DNA from: Massospora cicadina
Taxonomy: Eukaryota > Entomophthoromycota > Entomophthoromycetes > Entomophthorales > Entomophthoraceae
Reading direction: 5' to 3'
Length of the DNA: 64,000 bases
NCBI GenBank assembly: GCA_022478985.1
Contig: JAKSZP010014506.1
Span: forward strand, 183,147-247,146
Shown here: positions 1-11,102 of the stretch, one piece after another
How the letters are laid out: each line of letters starts with the position of its first letter
How positions within the stretch are numbered: the first letter of the stretch is position 1
Translations under genes and position numbers: made by a program
Notes under the pieces: generated by a model
What the model was told of the DNA's origin: nothing
Databases searched by the model: none
What the model saw: only the letters and a program-made list of their open reading frames with translations

Positions 1-950
1 ATCATTTTTACTGTTAATATTTGAAAAGCAAAACTTTTCTCAGCTTGATCCTAAAATTTAAAGGGAAGATTCATTTTGATTTCAAAGCACATTAATGAAA
101 CCTGATTTGAGCTGTTAAATTTTCGTTTTTCAACGAAATTGATATTTAACAAATTTAGTCACATTTCATAACTTTGTAACACGTGTTTTTCTGGATTTTG
201 GGGTTGATTTATGCCGATTTTATGCCTCAGGTGAGATTTTTTCCTCATCCTGGCTAGCAAATCCAGAAATTATTTCTGGTCAATAATCTTATAGAGGGCA
301 TCAGTTACCTTTAAGGGTTCTGGCCCTGACTCCAAGAACTTATTTGACTTTGCTTTAGTGGGGCATTTGACACCAGATATGTCAAGACTGTACAGGTTTT
401 GCATACCAGTACCTTTGCTTTGTCATGAGTTACCCCATTGGTGGGACCGCCAGACTCCGCTGGAGTGGTAGATGTTGGTTCCCATTGAGGTTGAGATACC
501 TTCAGAGGGGTTTGGGCCCCCCATTCTACTAGTTGTTTCTATCTTTGTTGCATTGATTGTGGCATTTCTGGATGAGTCTCTTTGTCATACTCAGACATCA
601 TTGTCAACATTTTTATAGGTCAAGTTTTTTTTGGTTTACTTGAGCCTCATCGCTGACACATTTTATTAGCATCAGTGGATGTACCCCAACTGGTTGGGTT
701 GCCCATTAGTCAAAAGTTTTTTGTTTTTAAAAGGAAGCTACTGTAGGCTGTCAGCTTTATAAGCTATGCTCCGCCAGGCAGGATTCCTTTTGTAACTGTA
801 GCTGTAGAAAGTCACGCTTACTGCTCTGATTAGGGCAGTAGGCGTGAACTAAAAAGTGCTTTTTCTAAACTATACCAGGTCACTTTTCTAAAAAAGTGAT
901 ACTAATGCATAAAAGAAGTTTTGCAAGGATCAGTTTTTGTAAAGATTTTT
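1..950. other. Unassigned AT-rich sequence, no supported gene
   Basis: No open reading frame of useful length and no recognisable element end. On the minus strand, about 300-640 reads as a broken polar, Pro/Thr/Ser-rich peptide that could be a decayed gag fragment, but no domain supports this. A strong hairpin lies at 812-847 (separate entry). I treat the stretch as repeat debris. Confidence 0.5.
812..847. other. Perfect 13-bp hairpin with 10-nt loop
   Basis: Arm 812-824 (TCACGCTTACTGC) pairs with 835-847 (GCAGTAGGCGTGA), 13 pairs including one G-T wobble, around a 10-nt loop. A weaker hairpin follows at about 880-897 (CACTTTT...AAAAGTG). There is no T-run directly after, so it is not a Pol III terminator. 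It may be an element terminus or a transcript structure; the role is unknown. Confidence 0.6.
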
Positions 951-1519
951 TGTAAGGACTGGTCCAGTATCTGCCCATCAATTTAGTTTGTATTAAACTG
1001 GATTTGAAGCGATAGATGTCAATTGTGGTGATAGTTTATTTCTGGATAAACTTAATTCCAGTATTGGTGAACCAATAGCTTTAAACCATCATCTATTAAA
1101 ATGTATATGAAGCAATGATGGTCAATTGTGAGCTTAGTTCATTTCCAGATAAACTTAATTATAGAATTAGTGAAGTGATAGCTTCAAATCGACTATGTAT
1201 TCTTAAATTTATATTATTTTAATCTTGACATCTTTTTACATCTTGGTATGGCATATCCCACAGTTATCATTCTTAAATCGCTTCTATAAGTTGCATATGG
1301 AATTGAGTCACTTTTAGATTGCCTTATTAACTGACTTTGAATAGAGAAGGTTCTCAATTTGACCTATATATATATATATTTCTATAACTGTTTGCACATA
1401 ACTCTGAAACTACTGGACCAATTTTGATGATCTTTTTTAAAAAAGAGGATGCTCAAACTTAGGTCCCATTATATTTTTATAAGGATTGGTCCAATATCTG
1501 ACCAGTAATTTAGTATGTA
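950..1519 (+). repeat. Dispersed repeat block U (plus orientation)
   Basis: Contains the words GATAAACTTAATT, GTGATAGCTTCAAA and ACTACTGGACCAATTTTGAT. The same words recur reverse-complemented at about 16800-17090 and forward at about 39630-39790. The block therefore belongs to a multi-copy non-coding repeat. The stretch around ACTGGACCAATTTTGATGAT resembles sequence often found inside non-autonomous Helitrons. No coding potential. Confidence 0.6.
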
Positions 1520-1990
1520 CTAGCATTCACTACCCATGCTTTGCTATGGTGTCTATAGGATCTCAGATATTTAAATTTAAAAATTTAGATTCTATATTAT
1601 AGATATAGGATAACCACTCAGCCAGATCTAATTGCTCAATTGAAACAACCAAAACCACCAAACACTCAGCTAAACTAACTGAACTTATTAAATCAACTAA
1701 TAAATAATCACCCATAAATCTGTTTCATATCAATTTAACCAAAAGACATCAACAACTTGGCCTTACAAAATAAACCTATCAAATCAATCAAATAACACCA
1801 AACTGCTACCCAAAACATCTCTCTATATCTAAAATATTGTGTACATGACATGTCTTTCCAAACTACTAAATCAACTTCTACCAAACTTGCCATATGTATT
1901 TATCAATTAGTGGACCAATATTAAGCCGGTTATTTAATTCTATAAACCTGACATCCAGATACCCATGCTTTACTATGGCATTTAAATTTT
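1520..1990 (-). mobile_element. Helitron-like element, 3' end at 1520
   Basis: Read on the minus strand the left end shows a Helitron 3' signature: a hairpin at 1534-1549 (CCATAGCAAAGCATGG), about 10 nt, then CTAG followed by host T. The following 300 bp (Asn/Thr-type CCACCAAAC... runs) match the Helitron-like copy at 42593-43377. A second, weaker hairpin of the same type lies at about 1951-1966, so two ends may be fused. No RepHel protein is present; it would be non-autonomous. The right boundary is not resolved. Confidence 0.45.
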
Positions 1991-2182
1991 ATCAGATGAT
2001 AATCTCACACTGACATAGCCTATAGGCTGTGCCAGCGCTACTCTCAAGCCACTTGGATTAATAGCTTCACTGTTGCCCTCATGGCTGGTGAGCTGATTAT
2101 CATAACTTTACTTAATCTACTTAAGACCCTATTACTGATTTTATTTAGTTTCAGGTGAGCAATTTGGTAAATTATTTGATAA

Positions 2183-2325
2183 TATTTGTTAATTCTCACC
2201 CACTCACCCAGTATATTATACCTATCAGACTTGATAGTTTCAGATTTGAAAATATTTGCCAATTCTCACCCACATTTCTAAATAGATTGAACCTATCAGA
2301 CTCAAAGGTTTCAGATATCAGTCAG
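2183..2325. repeat. Two-copy tandem repeat, 70-bp period
   Basis: TATTTGTTAATTCTCACCCA at 2183 recurs at 2253 as TATTTGCCAATTCTCACCCA. CTATCAGACTTGATAGTTTC in the first unit recurs as CTATCAGACTCAAAGGTTTC in the second. The period is about 70 bp. Non-coding and inside the repeat debris left of P1. Confidence 0.6.
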
Positions 2326-2354
2326 TCAGCCAATGAATATGTTTATTAAGTAGA

Positions 2355-2470
2355 TAGTAAATTTTTTGGGAAAAAAGAACCTCCTTTAAAAATGCTTTAA
2401 AAAGTATGAAATAATTGAGAAATTTATGAATTCTCAATAAAACCCTTTTTGAAGTTGTCACCATACTTTA
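2355..2470 (+). repeat. Dispersed repeat block K (plus orientation)
   Basis: Marked by GGGAAAAAAGAACCTCCTTT, then TATGAAATAATTGAG and AACCCTTTTTGAAGTTG. The same series occurs inverted at about 16150-16350, forward at about 41215-41370 and inverted again at about 41505-41620. Part of the U-T-K repeat family described under findings. Confidence 0.6.
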
Positions 2471-2550
2471 AAACTGACTCATAATTGCCATTATAATATA
2501 TATACTAAGCACTGTATATTCTAATTTGCTTATAGTTTATACATGGACCC

Positions 2551-3028
2551 TGTTGGGAAGTTGATATGACTGGACAATACGCTACCCATATTGGTGGATT
2601 GGAGGGGGATTGAGACAAGTCTTGAGATTTATGAAAAAGGGATACACGAATTATAATTGAGCAAAATGAGGACATTTGGTGAATTGAGAGGATTTATGCC
2701 AAGATTTGATATAAATAAAAGTAATTTAAAAAGGAAGAAAAATAGAAGATTACTAAGCTGAGGGTGCATCCAGCTGGGGAACCAAGGTATAAAGAGTTCC
2801 ATGGAAGATTAAAAGGGGATAGCTTTTATGAGGAAAAGAGGAGCGCAGAAAAGTCTGTAAGTTATATTCAAAATAAAGAAGAAACAAGGGGTGATAGCTC
2901 CATATATATTTTGTCAAGTTTTATTAAGAAATTGGCAATCCTCTTATCATTCAATTTGGTTGCTCAGTGGCTAATACCCTGTTCAAATCCAACTCAGCGG
3001 AATAGGACCCAGACGCCAAGAATTAAAA
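2551..3028 (+). repeat. P1 5' LTR
   Basis: Begins TGTTGGGAAGTTG and aligns over its length with 15621-16099. It ends AATTAAAA where the other copy has the canonical AATTAACA. A reading frame of 102 codons inside it (2764-3072) is LTR sequence and not a gene. Confidence 0.9.
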
Positions 3029-3029
3029 G

Positions 3030-3047
3030 TGGTGCTCACTACAGGGG
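3030..3047 (+). other. P1 primer-binding site
   Basis: TGGTGCTCACTACAGGGG lies 1 nt after the LTR end. The same 18 nt follow the 5' LTR of N1, and close variants follow the 5' LTRs of E and the 46-47 kb element. It predicts a tRNA ending AGTGAGCA-CCA. Confidence 0.75.
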
Positions 3048-3119
3048 GCCACTTACCAACTATAGCTGTTAAAAACAATGACAAGTCCTCATTTGTTCTG
3101 ACATAACCTGATCATATTC

Positions 3120-5580
3120 TGAGCACAGTATGCTGAAGAAGCCTGGGAGGCACCTAACCCTGAACCAACATTATTTACTGTTACTGAACCAGAGGATGAT
3201 GAAGTTATTATTAATTTTCAATTTGAGAATTGTACAGAGCTGATGACCAACAAACAAGGATGCTCCACGAATGTGACTCCCCAACAACTGAGAAATATTA
3301 TGGAATGGTTGTTGCGTGGATATCGCCTATATGAGGATGAGACTGGGGAAAATGCCCTACATCTGTTCTATAACCAACGCAATCAAGAAAATTGATACAC
3401 GCTGTACATGTCTTTATTTGGATGCAACTACTACGGTGTTAGTTTGCCACCTTGGTACCCACATAATTGAGGAATATTTAGTCGCTTATGTGCAACCTTT
3501 GATTCGCCAGCTACTGCATGTTCTAGCTTGCCATAGTATTGAAATCGGAGATGTATTGCAGTTTGCACAAGCACAGCAGCACAATACTCACCTCCTGCTT
3601 GACCGCCTCAATCTTTTGTTTTAGGAAATACAAGGGGCGCTGGCACAGATGTATCATTATGTTGGGGATGTCCGCTGTTGATTATACATTCTAGTACCAC
3701 AGTTAAACTCAGAATTACCTTGAGTAATTAGAGAACTGCTGGATCAGCATGGCCTATCAGCGGAGTGGATTCAGGATGTAACAACCTTGGGGAATAATAC
3801 CAAGCGCTGTATGATGGAGCTAGCCAAATGGGCAGAAGCTCTTGAAGCCATGATTGCCCAGCTCAAGGAAAGAATGACCCTGATGGAACAGCAAGTGGCA
3901 GCCCAAGTCAGCTCTCTATTGACAGAAGTGAACCAACTCCATATTGAATGGAATACCCAGTGAATGACAGATAATGTGCTTATCCTTCAGTTAACATCTC
4001 CCAAGTATCTCCAGCTTATTTGTCAAGTTACACAACTGGAAGTCATTAGTCAGGCTGAGCGCCAATGAGCCTTTCCTCTTCCTATCAGTGAGACAAGAGA
4101 GTATGCAGACATGCAAGGGCGCCTTGATACCCTTCAATGGGCCAATGAGGAATCAGCGCAGGAATGATCCTCCCTTGTTAACCAAATAAACAATGCCAAC
4201 CAGCAAGCGGAAAATGCAAGCTGACAGCAAATCTGCCTGCAGAATACAATCAAGGAAGTTCTTTTGCAATTACAAACAATGGAACAAAAACTGAAGGAGG
4301 AAAGGGAATTCTGCTGGGAATTGCAACATCAGTATGAAACACTGCAACAGGAATTTCAGGATGGACGGTGTAAATGTTATTTGGTTAAAGTGGAGCAGTT
4401 TATTAACAAACAGTTTGCAGGGCGTACTGAAGCCGGGGGGAATGAGACAGTTAGTGGTGACTTGGGGAGGAATGTTATGGATCAGCAAACGAGTATCCAT
4501 TGGGTGGTACAATGGACCCCCTGCATGACACCACTTCTTCCAATTCCATTTCAACAGGTTCAAGCTCATCCGGTGGTGGTATGATAACACACCAAATGAT
4601 GGCTCCCATAGTCACTCTAAAAAAATTCGCCTGCCCCTTGCAGCAGGACCCTATAGCAAAGCAAATTCATTTGTAATAAAAATTACCTCCTTTCAGTTGT
4701 AATGGGGACCTACATGGTTACTTTAAATGTTTCAAATTTGCTTTGGAAGGGGCTACTGATCAATGAAAAGCAAAGTTGTTGCTGTCCTCTTTAGATGTGG
4801 AAAGCACTGATCAAGTGACCTGCTATCTTCCAAATAGCTCGGTGTCTTATGCACAAGTAAAAGTGATTGCTATCCAGCTGTTTGGAGGTGCTAACAAGAT
4901 GTCTCAACGGAAAGTCAAATTTATGACTATACAGTTTTACCAAAACAAGACCCTGTCAGAATTCGCTGAGCGATTTTCAGAAGAAGCACATGTTCTACTT
5001 AGGGGCTAATATTTTGACCACTAAGGATGTAGGTATAGCAATGACAGCGGCAGTCAAACCATATTGGGAACTATATAATGCTATGTCACATGTGTTGGAT
5101 GGGGATACCGGACTTTTTTAAATTGTGAACGCCTTACAGCGACTCTCTGCCATGAACAGCACCCCCACCATAGCCAAAAAAATCTCCGTTGCCCCCACTC
5201 CATCCCTTCCTGAATATAGGCTGCAGCGACTGGGTTATCAGCCACTGGAATGTATTAGTCCCTCATATGAGTCAGTAGACCCTTTCCAGCCCGTGTACAC
5301 TTCACCAGTTTGACTGCAATCTTTGAACCTTACCGGCAATTTTTGACCTGGTCCTTCTGGCCCAAATTATATATGTGCACCTTTTATGAACACTTGCTTC
5401 CAGTGCGGAAAAAAGGGCATTATGCAGCCAATTGCCCTAGCAAACCACAAGTGTACACAATGCCAACTAAGATAATTGAGCAGGGAAAATCTCGAGTGGA
5501 GAAGAGATGGGACGCTCTATCTCCGCTAAGCCCAATTCACTTGTCCCTAACAATTGCCAAACAACTTTCTGAGTAGAAAT
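3120..5580 (+). pseudogene. P1 gag, degenerate, with broken CCHC knuckle
   Basis: Structural protein of the virus-like particle. The frame is broken by many stops and shifts. The N-terminal part (about 3120-3360) is acidic. About 3840-4370 is rich in Gln/Glu/Leu with heptad-like spacing and would form a coiled coil, as in the gag of N1 and the 46-47 kb element. A retroviral zinc knuckle C-x2-C-x4-H-x4-C is recognisable at 5395-5435. Its first two cysteines (CFQC) and the GHYAANC half are in different frames, shifted at a run of six A at about 5409-5414. Ser/Pro-rich stretches precede the knuckle. Non-functional as it stands. Confidence 0.75.
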
Positions 5581-5859
5581 CAAACCTCAATTGGATGATT
5601 TGTTATACCAGCATCTTTTGTTGGATACCCCTGCTTCCGCTTCCAAGAGTAAGAGTTTACCCTATTTGGGCTGAGTTCCGCCAAGATGTGCATAAGCCAT
5701 ATGCATGGCAGATCCTGGAACAGACTGGAACCAGCAACGTGGATCCTTCGCTGAACATCACTCCTTTAGTGGGGGTTAACATAGCTATTCTGATGGAGAA
5801 AATCGCTAGTGAGTATTCTTAGGTCAGCAAAGGTATTTCTTCCTTCTTAAGTAACACAA

Positions 5860-6240
5860 AGCCCTTGAACGTACAAGTAATAAGCACTGATTGTTCTTCT
5901 TACTTGGAATGTGCTTATTGCAACATATTCGTTCAAAACACAAAAGTCCGCGCTATCATAGACACAGAAGCACCTGTGAACATAGCCTCCACCCAGTTGG
6001 TGGCTAAACTTATGTTGAAACTGGATGTGGACCATTGAGTAGTATATGGGACCATGGGAATGCATAGCACTGTGTCGGAAGGAGCATATAGCGTGTTGCC
6101 TCTACAATTCAGGTCAGTCCAGGTGTCCGCTCAGCGGTGGTTTTGCCAAATAACCACTACAATATGTTAATTGGTGCAGCTTTCATGTAGAAATTTGGTG
6201 TTGTGATAAATATGGCAGAAGAAACCCTTACTATGTTCAG
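5860..6240 (+). pseudogene. P1 aspartic protease, active-site Gly lost
   Basis: The retropepsin core reads V-R-A-I-I-D-T-E-A-P-V-N at about 5947-5982. The catalytic triad D-T-G has become D-T-E (codons 5961-5969, GGA to GAA). The corresponding segment of N1 has intact D-T-G-S-P-V-N, so the family register is clear. The frame is shifted downstream. The enzyme would have cut the Gag-Pol polyprotein; this copy cannot. Confidence 0.75.
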
Positions 6241-6814
6241 CCACCAGATTCCAGTATAATTTTCTATGGTGGAATCCCAACGGATTCAGTCCATTCCAGT
6301 CAGGTCAACTAGCATACAGTGATGGAGTGATTCCTGTTCTCTATCAGTGATTGAGTCAGTGGACCAAGATCCTCCCCAACCAGATATATGATTACAAAGG
6401 AATCCCACTTCAAGCAACGCGCGATTTAAGCCTACCATCTGGACACCAGAGCATAATAGGGACTGGGCTTGAAATTGAAGTACCTAAGGGGCTTTATGGA
6501 TAAATTATGGCGCCTCATCAGCACTTGCGGCTCAAACCACATGTGGCTCCAGGGTTACTGCTTCCTGGGAATGGGGAGGTGAAAGTGCTGCTAGCGAACC
6601 TACAGAAGGAGACAATAATGATCTGGCGGCACCAAGTGGTGGCTTACCTACACTTCGTCCCTATAGGGGAAGTATGTCATATTCATGATTTTGGCTCATG
6701 GGAGGATCTCAAACTACTGGCTCACTCCTCGTTTGGTGTACTGACTGTGGTTCCGCGGGAAGCACTCACAAGATTATTGGTGGATCAGCAAGATAAGGCT
6801 ATGGCATTATTTTA
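6241..6814 (+). pseudogene. P1 protease-RT linker
   Basis: Degenerate region between protease and reverse transcriptase, matching in position the linker of N1 at 11870-12385. It includes an open stretch at 6507-6815 of 102 codons in a frame that does not continue into either neighbour. No domain recognised. Confidence 0.4.
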
Positions 6815-7700
6815 AAAGTATCGGGATATTGTTGCAAATAATGATCATGACTTGGGGTGCGCTCAAGGGGTGGTACATCAGATAGATATGGGGGATCATC
6901 CTCCCATTCGTTTGCATCCTATTAGATGTTCAAAAGCAGCAGAAGTGGTTGTCTATGACGAAGTGAATAAACTTATTGAGTAAGGAATGCTAGAGCCATC
7001 AAACAGTCCGTGGGCATCACTTGTTTATTGTAAAGAAAAAGGTTGTCTCAAATTGGGTGGTTATTGACTATCATAAACTCAATAACATAACGAAAAAGGA
7101 TTCTTACCCTCTTTTGCAGATTGATGATGCGTTAGACTGATTGGGTGGGGCGAACTATTTTTCTGACATGGATTTGATCTTGGGGTACTGGTAGATCGTA
7201 TTGCCATTAATGGAATGGTAGAAATGTGCGATCATCACCTTGAGAGGGTTGTTCCAGCTGACACACATGCTGCAAGGGTTGTGTAACACTCCAGCTACAT
7301 TCCAGCATGCCATGGATACAATTTTAGGTGATTTAAAGCTGTCCTGCATCTTAGTTTACCTTGATGACATCAATGAGTTTTCACAGATGTTTACAGAGCA
7401 CCTGGCCCACTTGGAGCAAGTGTTTCAGCGCCTCGCTGCTGCTAATATCAAAATTAAGCCTCAAAAGTGCTATTTCTTTAAAGAGCAATTGGAATACCTC
7501 AGGTTTGTCATGGATTCAAATGGACTTAAACTGCAGCTGGTAAAAGTGGAAGCGATAATCAAGATGACTCAGCCAGGAAATAAGCGGTACATTCAGGTGT
7601 TTCTGGGGATGGTCAGTTATTACCAATGGTTCATTCCCAATTTTAGCTGCATTGGGGCCCCGCTTTTTGAGTTATTAAAGAAAAATGCTTTTTTTAATTG
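6815..7700 (+). pseudogene. P1 reverse transcriptase
   Basis: Copies element RNA to DNA. Visible Ty3-type blocks are the entry segment with N-S-P-W-A-S (about 7003-7020), D-Y-H-K-L-N-N-I, F-Q-H-A-M-D, and the catalytic L-V-Y-L-D-D-I at about 7350-7371, which is intact. In-frame stops at 7138-7140 (TGA) and 7192-7194 (TAG) stand where N1 has Arg and Gln, which fits CGA-to-TGA and CAG-to-TAG changes. The thumb segment with F-L-G-M-V-S-Y-Y-Q-W-F-I-P-N-F ends at about 7640. Confidence 0.85.
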
Positions 7701-8130
7701 AATGGAACAATGCCAGAATGCTTTCAATGTATTGCGTACCATGTTAGCAAGCGCACCCATTTTGCAATACCCCAACTTTGACAAACAGTTCATAGTACAG
7801 ATGGATGCATCCATCGCTGCTATTTGGGCAGTATTATCCCAGAAGGATGATGACAGCGTGGAACATCCTGTCGCATTCTGCAGTCATAGCTTGAACTGTC
7901 ATGAATGAAACTACACTGTAACCAAGTGGGAGTGTTTATCAGTGATCTACGCTTACAAACAGTTTTGGGTATATTTGCATGGGGTAAGATTTCAAGTAGT
8001 GACAGATCATGCTTCCTTGCGCTGGTTACAGAATCTGCATGAACTGGAATGATGGCTTGCACATTAGGCTCTGAATTTGCAAGCATATGATTTTGAGATT
8101 TTACATCAACCTGGAGCAAAACATCAAAAA
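7701..8130 (+). pseudogene. P1 RNase H
   Basis: Ty3-type RNase H that removes the RNA strand. Visible are V-Q-M-D-A-S at about 7795-7812, the H-P-V-A-F-C-S-H-S segment, E-C-L-S-V-I-Y-A, and T-D-H-A-S-L-R-W-L at about 8001-8027. Stops at 7906-7908, 8050-8052 and 8065-8067 replace Arg, Gly and Trp by comparison with N1. Each fits a transition, several at CpG. Confidence 0.8.
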
Positions 8131-8853
8131 CGTGGATTGTCTTTCTCGATTGCCCACAGTCACTATCACAGCGGATCTAGCTGATATAGTGTACAAAAAG
8201 ATGGTAGCGAACAAATACCAGGATGAGCCACTGCAGATGATCAAGGTGTTAGATGGACTCAGGGAGAATATCTTCATATGAGGGGAAGAATTATACAAGC
8301 AGATTGGATACTTGACGCTGAATTCTCCTAAGCCTTTGGCTAGACCCTCAATAATTATGGATGCTCATCAGGCTGTAGGCCATGGAGGATTGTGGAAGAC
8401 GCTAGAGTTTTTGTGACCCCAATACTTCTGGAAAAGCATGCATCACGATGTATTGGAAATGGTTAGCTGTTGCCATCAGTGTCAAGTGGAAAAACCTTTC
8501 ACAAGAAAACCACCTACCAACTAGTGAAACCCCAGTTTGCATGGCACACAGTTTCCATTGATGTAGTGGGACCTCTGCCAACTAGTGCTAATCAATCCAA
8601 GTATATAATTGTTGCCATTGATCATTTGACTTAATATGTGGAGGCCAGGTCTGTTAGCGACTTGGGCACAGTCACCACTGCCAAGTTTATTATGGAGTGT
8701 GTTATACAGTGGCACGGCTGCTTGCAGTTCATTCTGATGGACAACAAAACCAACTTCACTTCACATATCCTGCCAAAGTTAAATGAGTTGATGGCGATTC
8801 GTGGGGTTTTGACCACCCCCTATTATCCAGGATCAAATGGGATGGTGATAGTC
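8131..8853 (+). pseudogene. P1 integrase, N-terminal part, cut by N1
   Basis: Carries the zinc-binding H-x3-H part (D-A-H-Q-A-V-G-H, about 8357-8380) and C-C-H-Q-C (about 8468-8482). The core starts V-S-I-D-V-V-G-P with the first catalytic Asp at about 8557. The second Asp is in L-M-D-N-K-T-N-F (about 8738). The frame reaches Y-Y-P-G-S-N-G-M-V and then breaks at 8853, just before the catalytic Glu expected from relatives (E's integrase continues N-G-L-V-E-Q-V-N-G). Confidence 0.85.
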
Positions 8854-9189
8854 TGTAAGTTTTGAATTACACTTCCAATGGGGCAGGTGGTATCTCAAAG
8901 TTACACTGGGAGGATTCTCCAAAAAAGGTGATAAATTTAAAAGGAAATATAGGTTATAATTCAACCTAATCTTTATTTTTGAAAAGAGGGAATATTTATA
9001 GGCTTTTTTGGTTCATAATCTATCAGAGCGAATTAATCTCTGCGTGATTGAATCTTCAATCAATTGATTAGGATCAGATTGATCACTAACCTTGATATAT
9101 TGCAATATATTATTCGCTCCTTCCAATGATGTCAGGGGAATTGATGAAGTAGATTTTTTGAGATATGAGAATTTGGAGAAATCCTGACA
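8854..9189 (-). repeat. N1 3' LTR
   Basis: On the minus strand it begins TGTCAGGATTTCTCC and ends AAACTTACA. It aligns along its length with 14882-15221. Confidence 0.92.
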
Positions 9190-10389
9190 CTTCCCCCTCA
9201 AGATTTGATTGTGGTGGAGGATGACTTCTTAAAAACCTAGGATGAATATGATTTACCACTATACCAGTATCATTATGAACAATTGAATACTCTAATCCTT
9301 TACAAAATATAACTCTATAGGGACCAGACCAATTAGTTCCCAACTTTTCAGTCCGCCCACCAGGCTGAGAATGATAGTACATAATGTAATCCCCAATCTG
9401 GTATTCAGGTAAAACAGGTTTGTGTTGATTGCTCCTTTGAGTTTCTTTTTGTGTGGTTGTTTCAATTGAATTCATTGCTTGAGCCTGAAGATGGATAATC
9501 TCATCAGCCAAATTCCTCATAATTAAATCAGAATTTTCTGGGATGCTTTCCTCAAGGATTGTCTGAACACTAGAAGGGACTGAAGGATCCCGCCCATATA
9601 TACACTTAAATGGGGACATCTTGATAATGTGGTGGTAGCTTATCTGATAAGCAAACAAGGCACTAGGCAAATAAAATTCCACTGAGTCAGGTCAGTGGAT
9701 GCCATCTTTCTTAGAATCGAGACCAGAGTCCCATTAACTCGTTCAATTGCCCCATTTGTAGATGGATTATATGGGACAACAAATCGCTGAGTAGTATTAA
9801 ATAATTTGGATAACTCCTGTATAAGTTTCAAAGTGAAATTAGTCCCATTATCTGATATAAGAACCTTGGGACACCCATGTTGAGAAATGATATGCTGATA
9901 TAGGAATAATGCTGTAGTCTTAGCTGAAGGGGTAGCAATGGAAATGGCCTCAACCCATTTGGTTAAATGGTTGACAGCCATAATGATATACTGATGGCCA
10001 TGCAATCCCCGAGGAAAAGGACCTACAACATCAATGCTGACCACCTCAAATGACTTAGTCAGGGGAATAACTTGATGTTGATATGTAGGGTTGGTAGTTC
10101 CATGGCTTTTGCAGATAAGACATGAGTCAAGGGTCTCTTAAATTAACTCAGTCATGTTGTTCCAATAGTATAGTCTTCAACCATTCTTGATCTTCTTTAA
10201 GCTGCTATGACCAACTTGTTTGTGACCTTCCATTACAGCATAAAATCTAGAGTTGGGATGTAGGAAGGGCAACCACTTAGATTTGACTTTCTTATACAAA
10301 GCTCCATCTTGAATCATAGTATCTTTGGTAATTGATTTTAGAAAGGCGATCTTCTTCAGTTTCTCAATCCCATAACTCAGGTTGTCCAA
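9110..10389 (-). pseudogene. N1 integrase
   Basis: Inserts element DNA. The N-terminal zinc domain (about 10060-10389) shows G-H-K-Q-V-G-H-S-S and C-L-I-C, with in-frame stops between them. The core at 9640-10044 starts V-S-I-D-V-V-G-P-F (first Asp), has L-I-S-D-N-G-T-N-F (second Asp) and G-A-I-E-R-V-N-G-T (Glu), so the D,D,E triad is intact. The C-terminal ORF at 9110-9682 overlaps in another frame and has Y-G-R-D-P and a GPY-like W-S-G-P-Y-R-V. No chromodomain is visible before the LTR. The frame break near 9660 needs only a small indel. Confidence 0.88.
9190..9201 (-). other. N1 polypurine tract
   Basis: Minus-strand TTGAGGGGGAAG abuts the 3' LTR; this is the usual plus-strand primer position. 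Confidence 0.8.
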
Positions 10390-11102
10390 TAAGATTGTAT
10401 AAGCGTTCTTCTTTTTCTGGTTCCAAGGTCAGAATAGGCAGTTGAGACAGCCCATCAGCATTTTGGTGCTGAGCCCCTGAGCGATGAACAATAGAGAAAT
10501 CATAATTTTGCAACCTTAAAGCCCAACGGGCCAACCTCCCATCAGGATCCTTCATGTTCTGCAACCATTGTAAGGAGGAATGGTCAGTAATAACAGTGAA
10601 ATGGTTACCATATAAGAAGGGGCGGAAGTGCTTGATTGCTAGAATTACTGCCAAACATTCCCGCTCAGTAACACTATAATTTCGTTCAGCCTTTGACAAA
10701 GTTTTGCTATAGTAAGCAACAGGATGATCATTCTTCTCTTCATCACACTGAGATAAGATAGCCCCAATAGCGACATTGCTTGCATCAGTATGTAAAAAGA
10801 AAGGCTTATCAAATTGGGGATGAATTAGAACAGGTGCCTTGATCAAGGCAGTACGCAGAGAATTGAATGACTGTTCTTGAGCTGACCCCCACTCAAAGGA
10901 CACTCCTTTTTGCAACAGGTGAAATAAGGGTTCAGCCATATCAGCAAAGTTGGGAATAAATTGCTGGTAATACCCAACCATGCCAAGAAAGACTTGAATA
11001 TCCCATAAAGAAGAGGGAGGAGGCATTTGTTGGATGGCTTGAACTTTGTCTGAGAGGGGTCAAATCCCTTTAGCTGAGACCTGATGTCCTAAAAAGTCCA
11101 TT
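10364..11102 (-). pseudogene. N1 RT thumb and RNase H
   Basis: The ORF at 10364-11026 starts in the RT connection (F-L-G-M-V-G-Y-Y-Q-Q-F-I-P-N-F). It continues into RNase H with F-F-L-H-T-D-A-S-N-V-A-I-G, E-C-L-A-V-I-L-A and T-D-H-S-S-L-Q-W-L, then R-S-G-A-Q-H-Q-N-A-D-G-L-S near the end, where the family has N-x-x-A-D. All catalytic acidic residues I can place are present. It is separated from the palm domain by a frame break at about 11030-11100. Confidence 0.88.

Noticed and set aside
2764..3072. 102-codon ORF before P1 gag
   Set aside because: It is within the 5' LTR, and the copy in the 3' LTR does not keep the frame.
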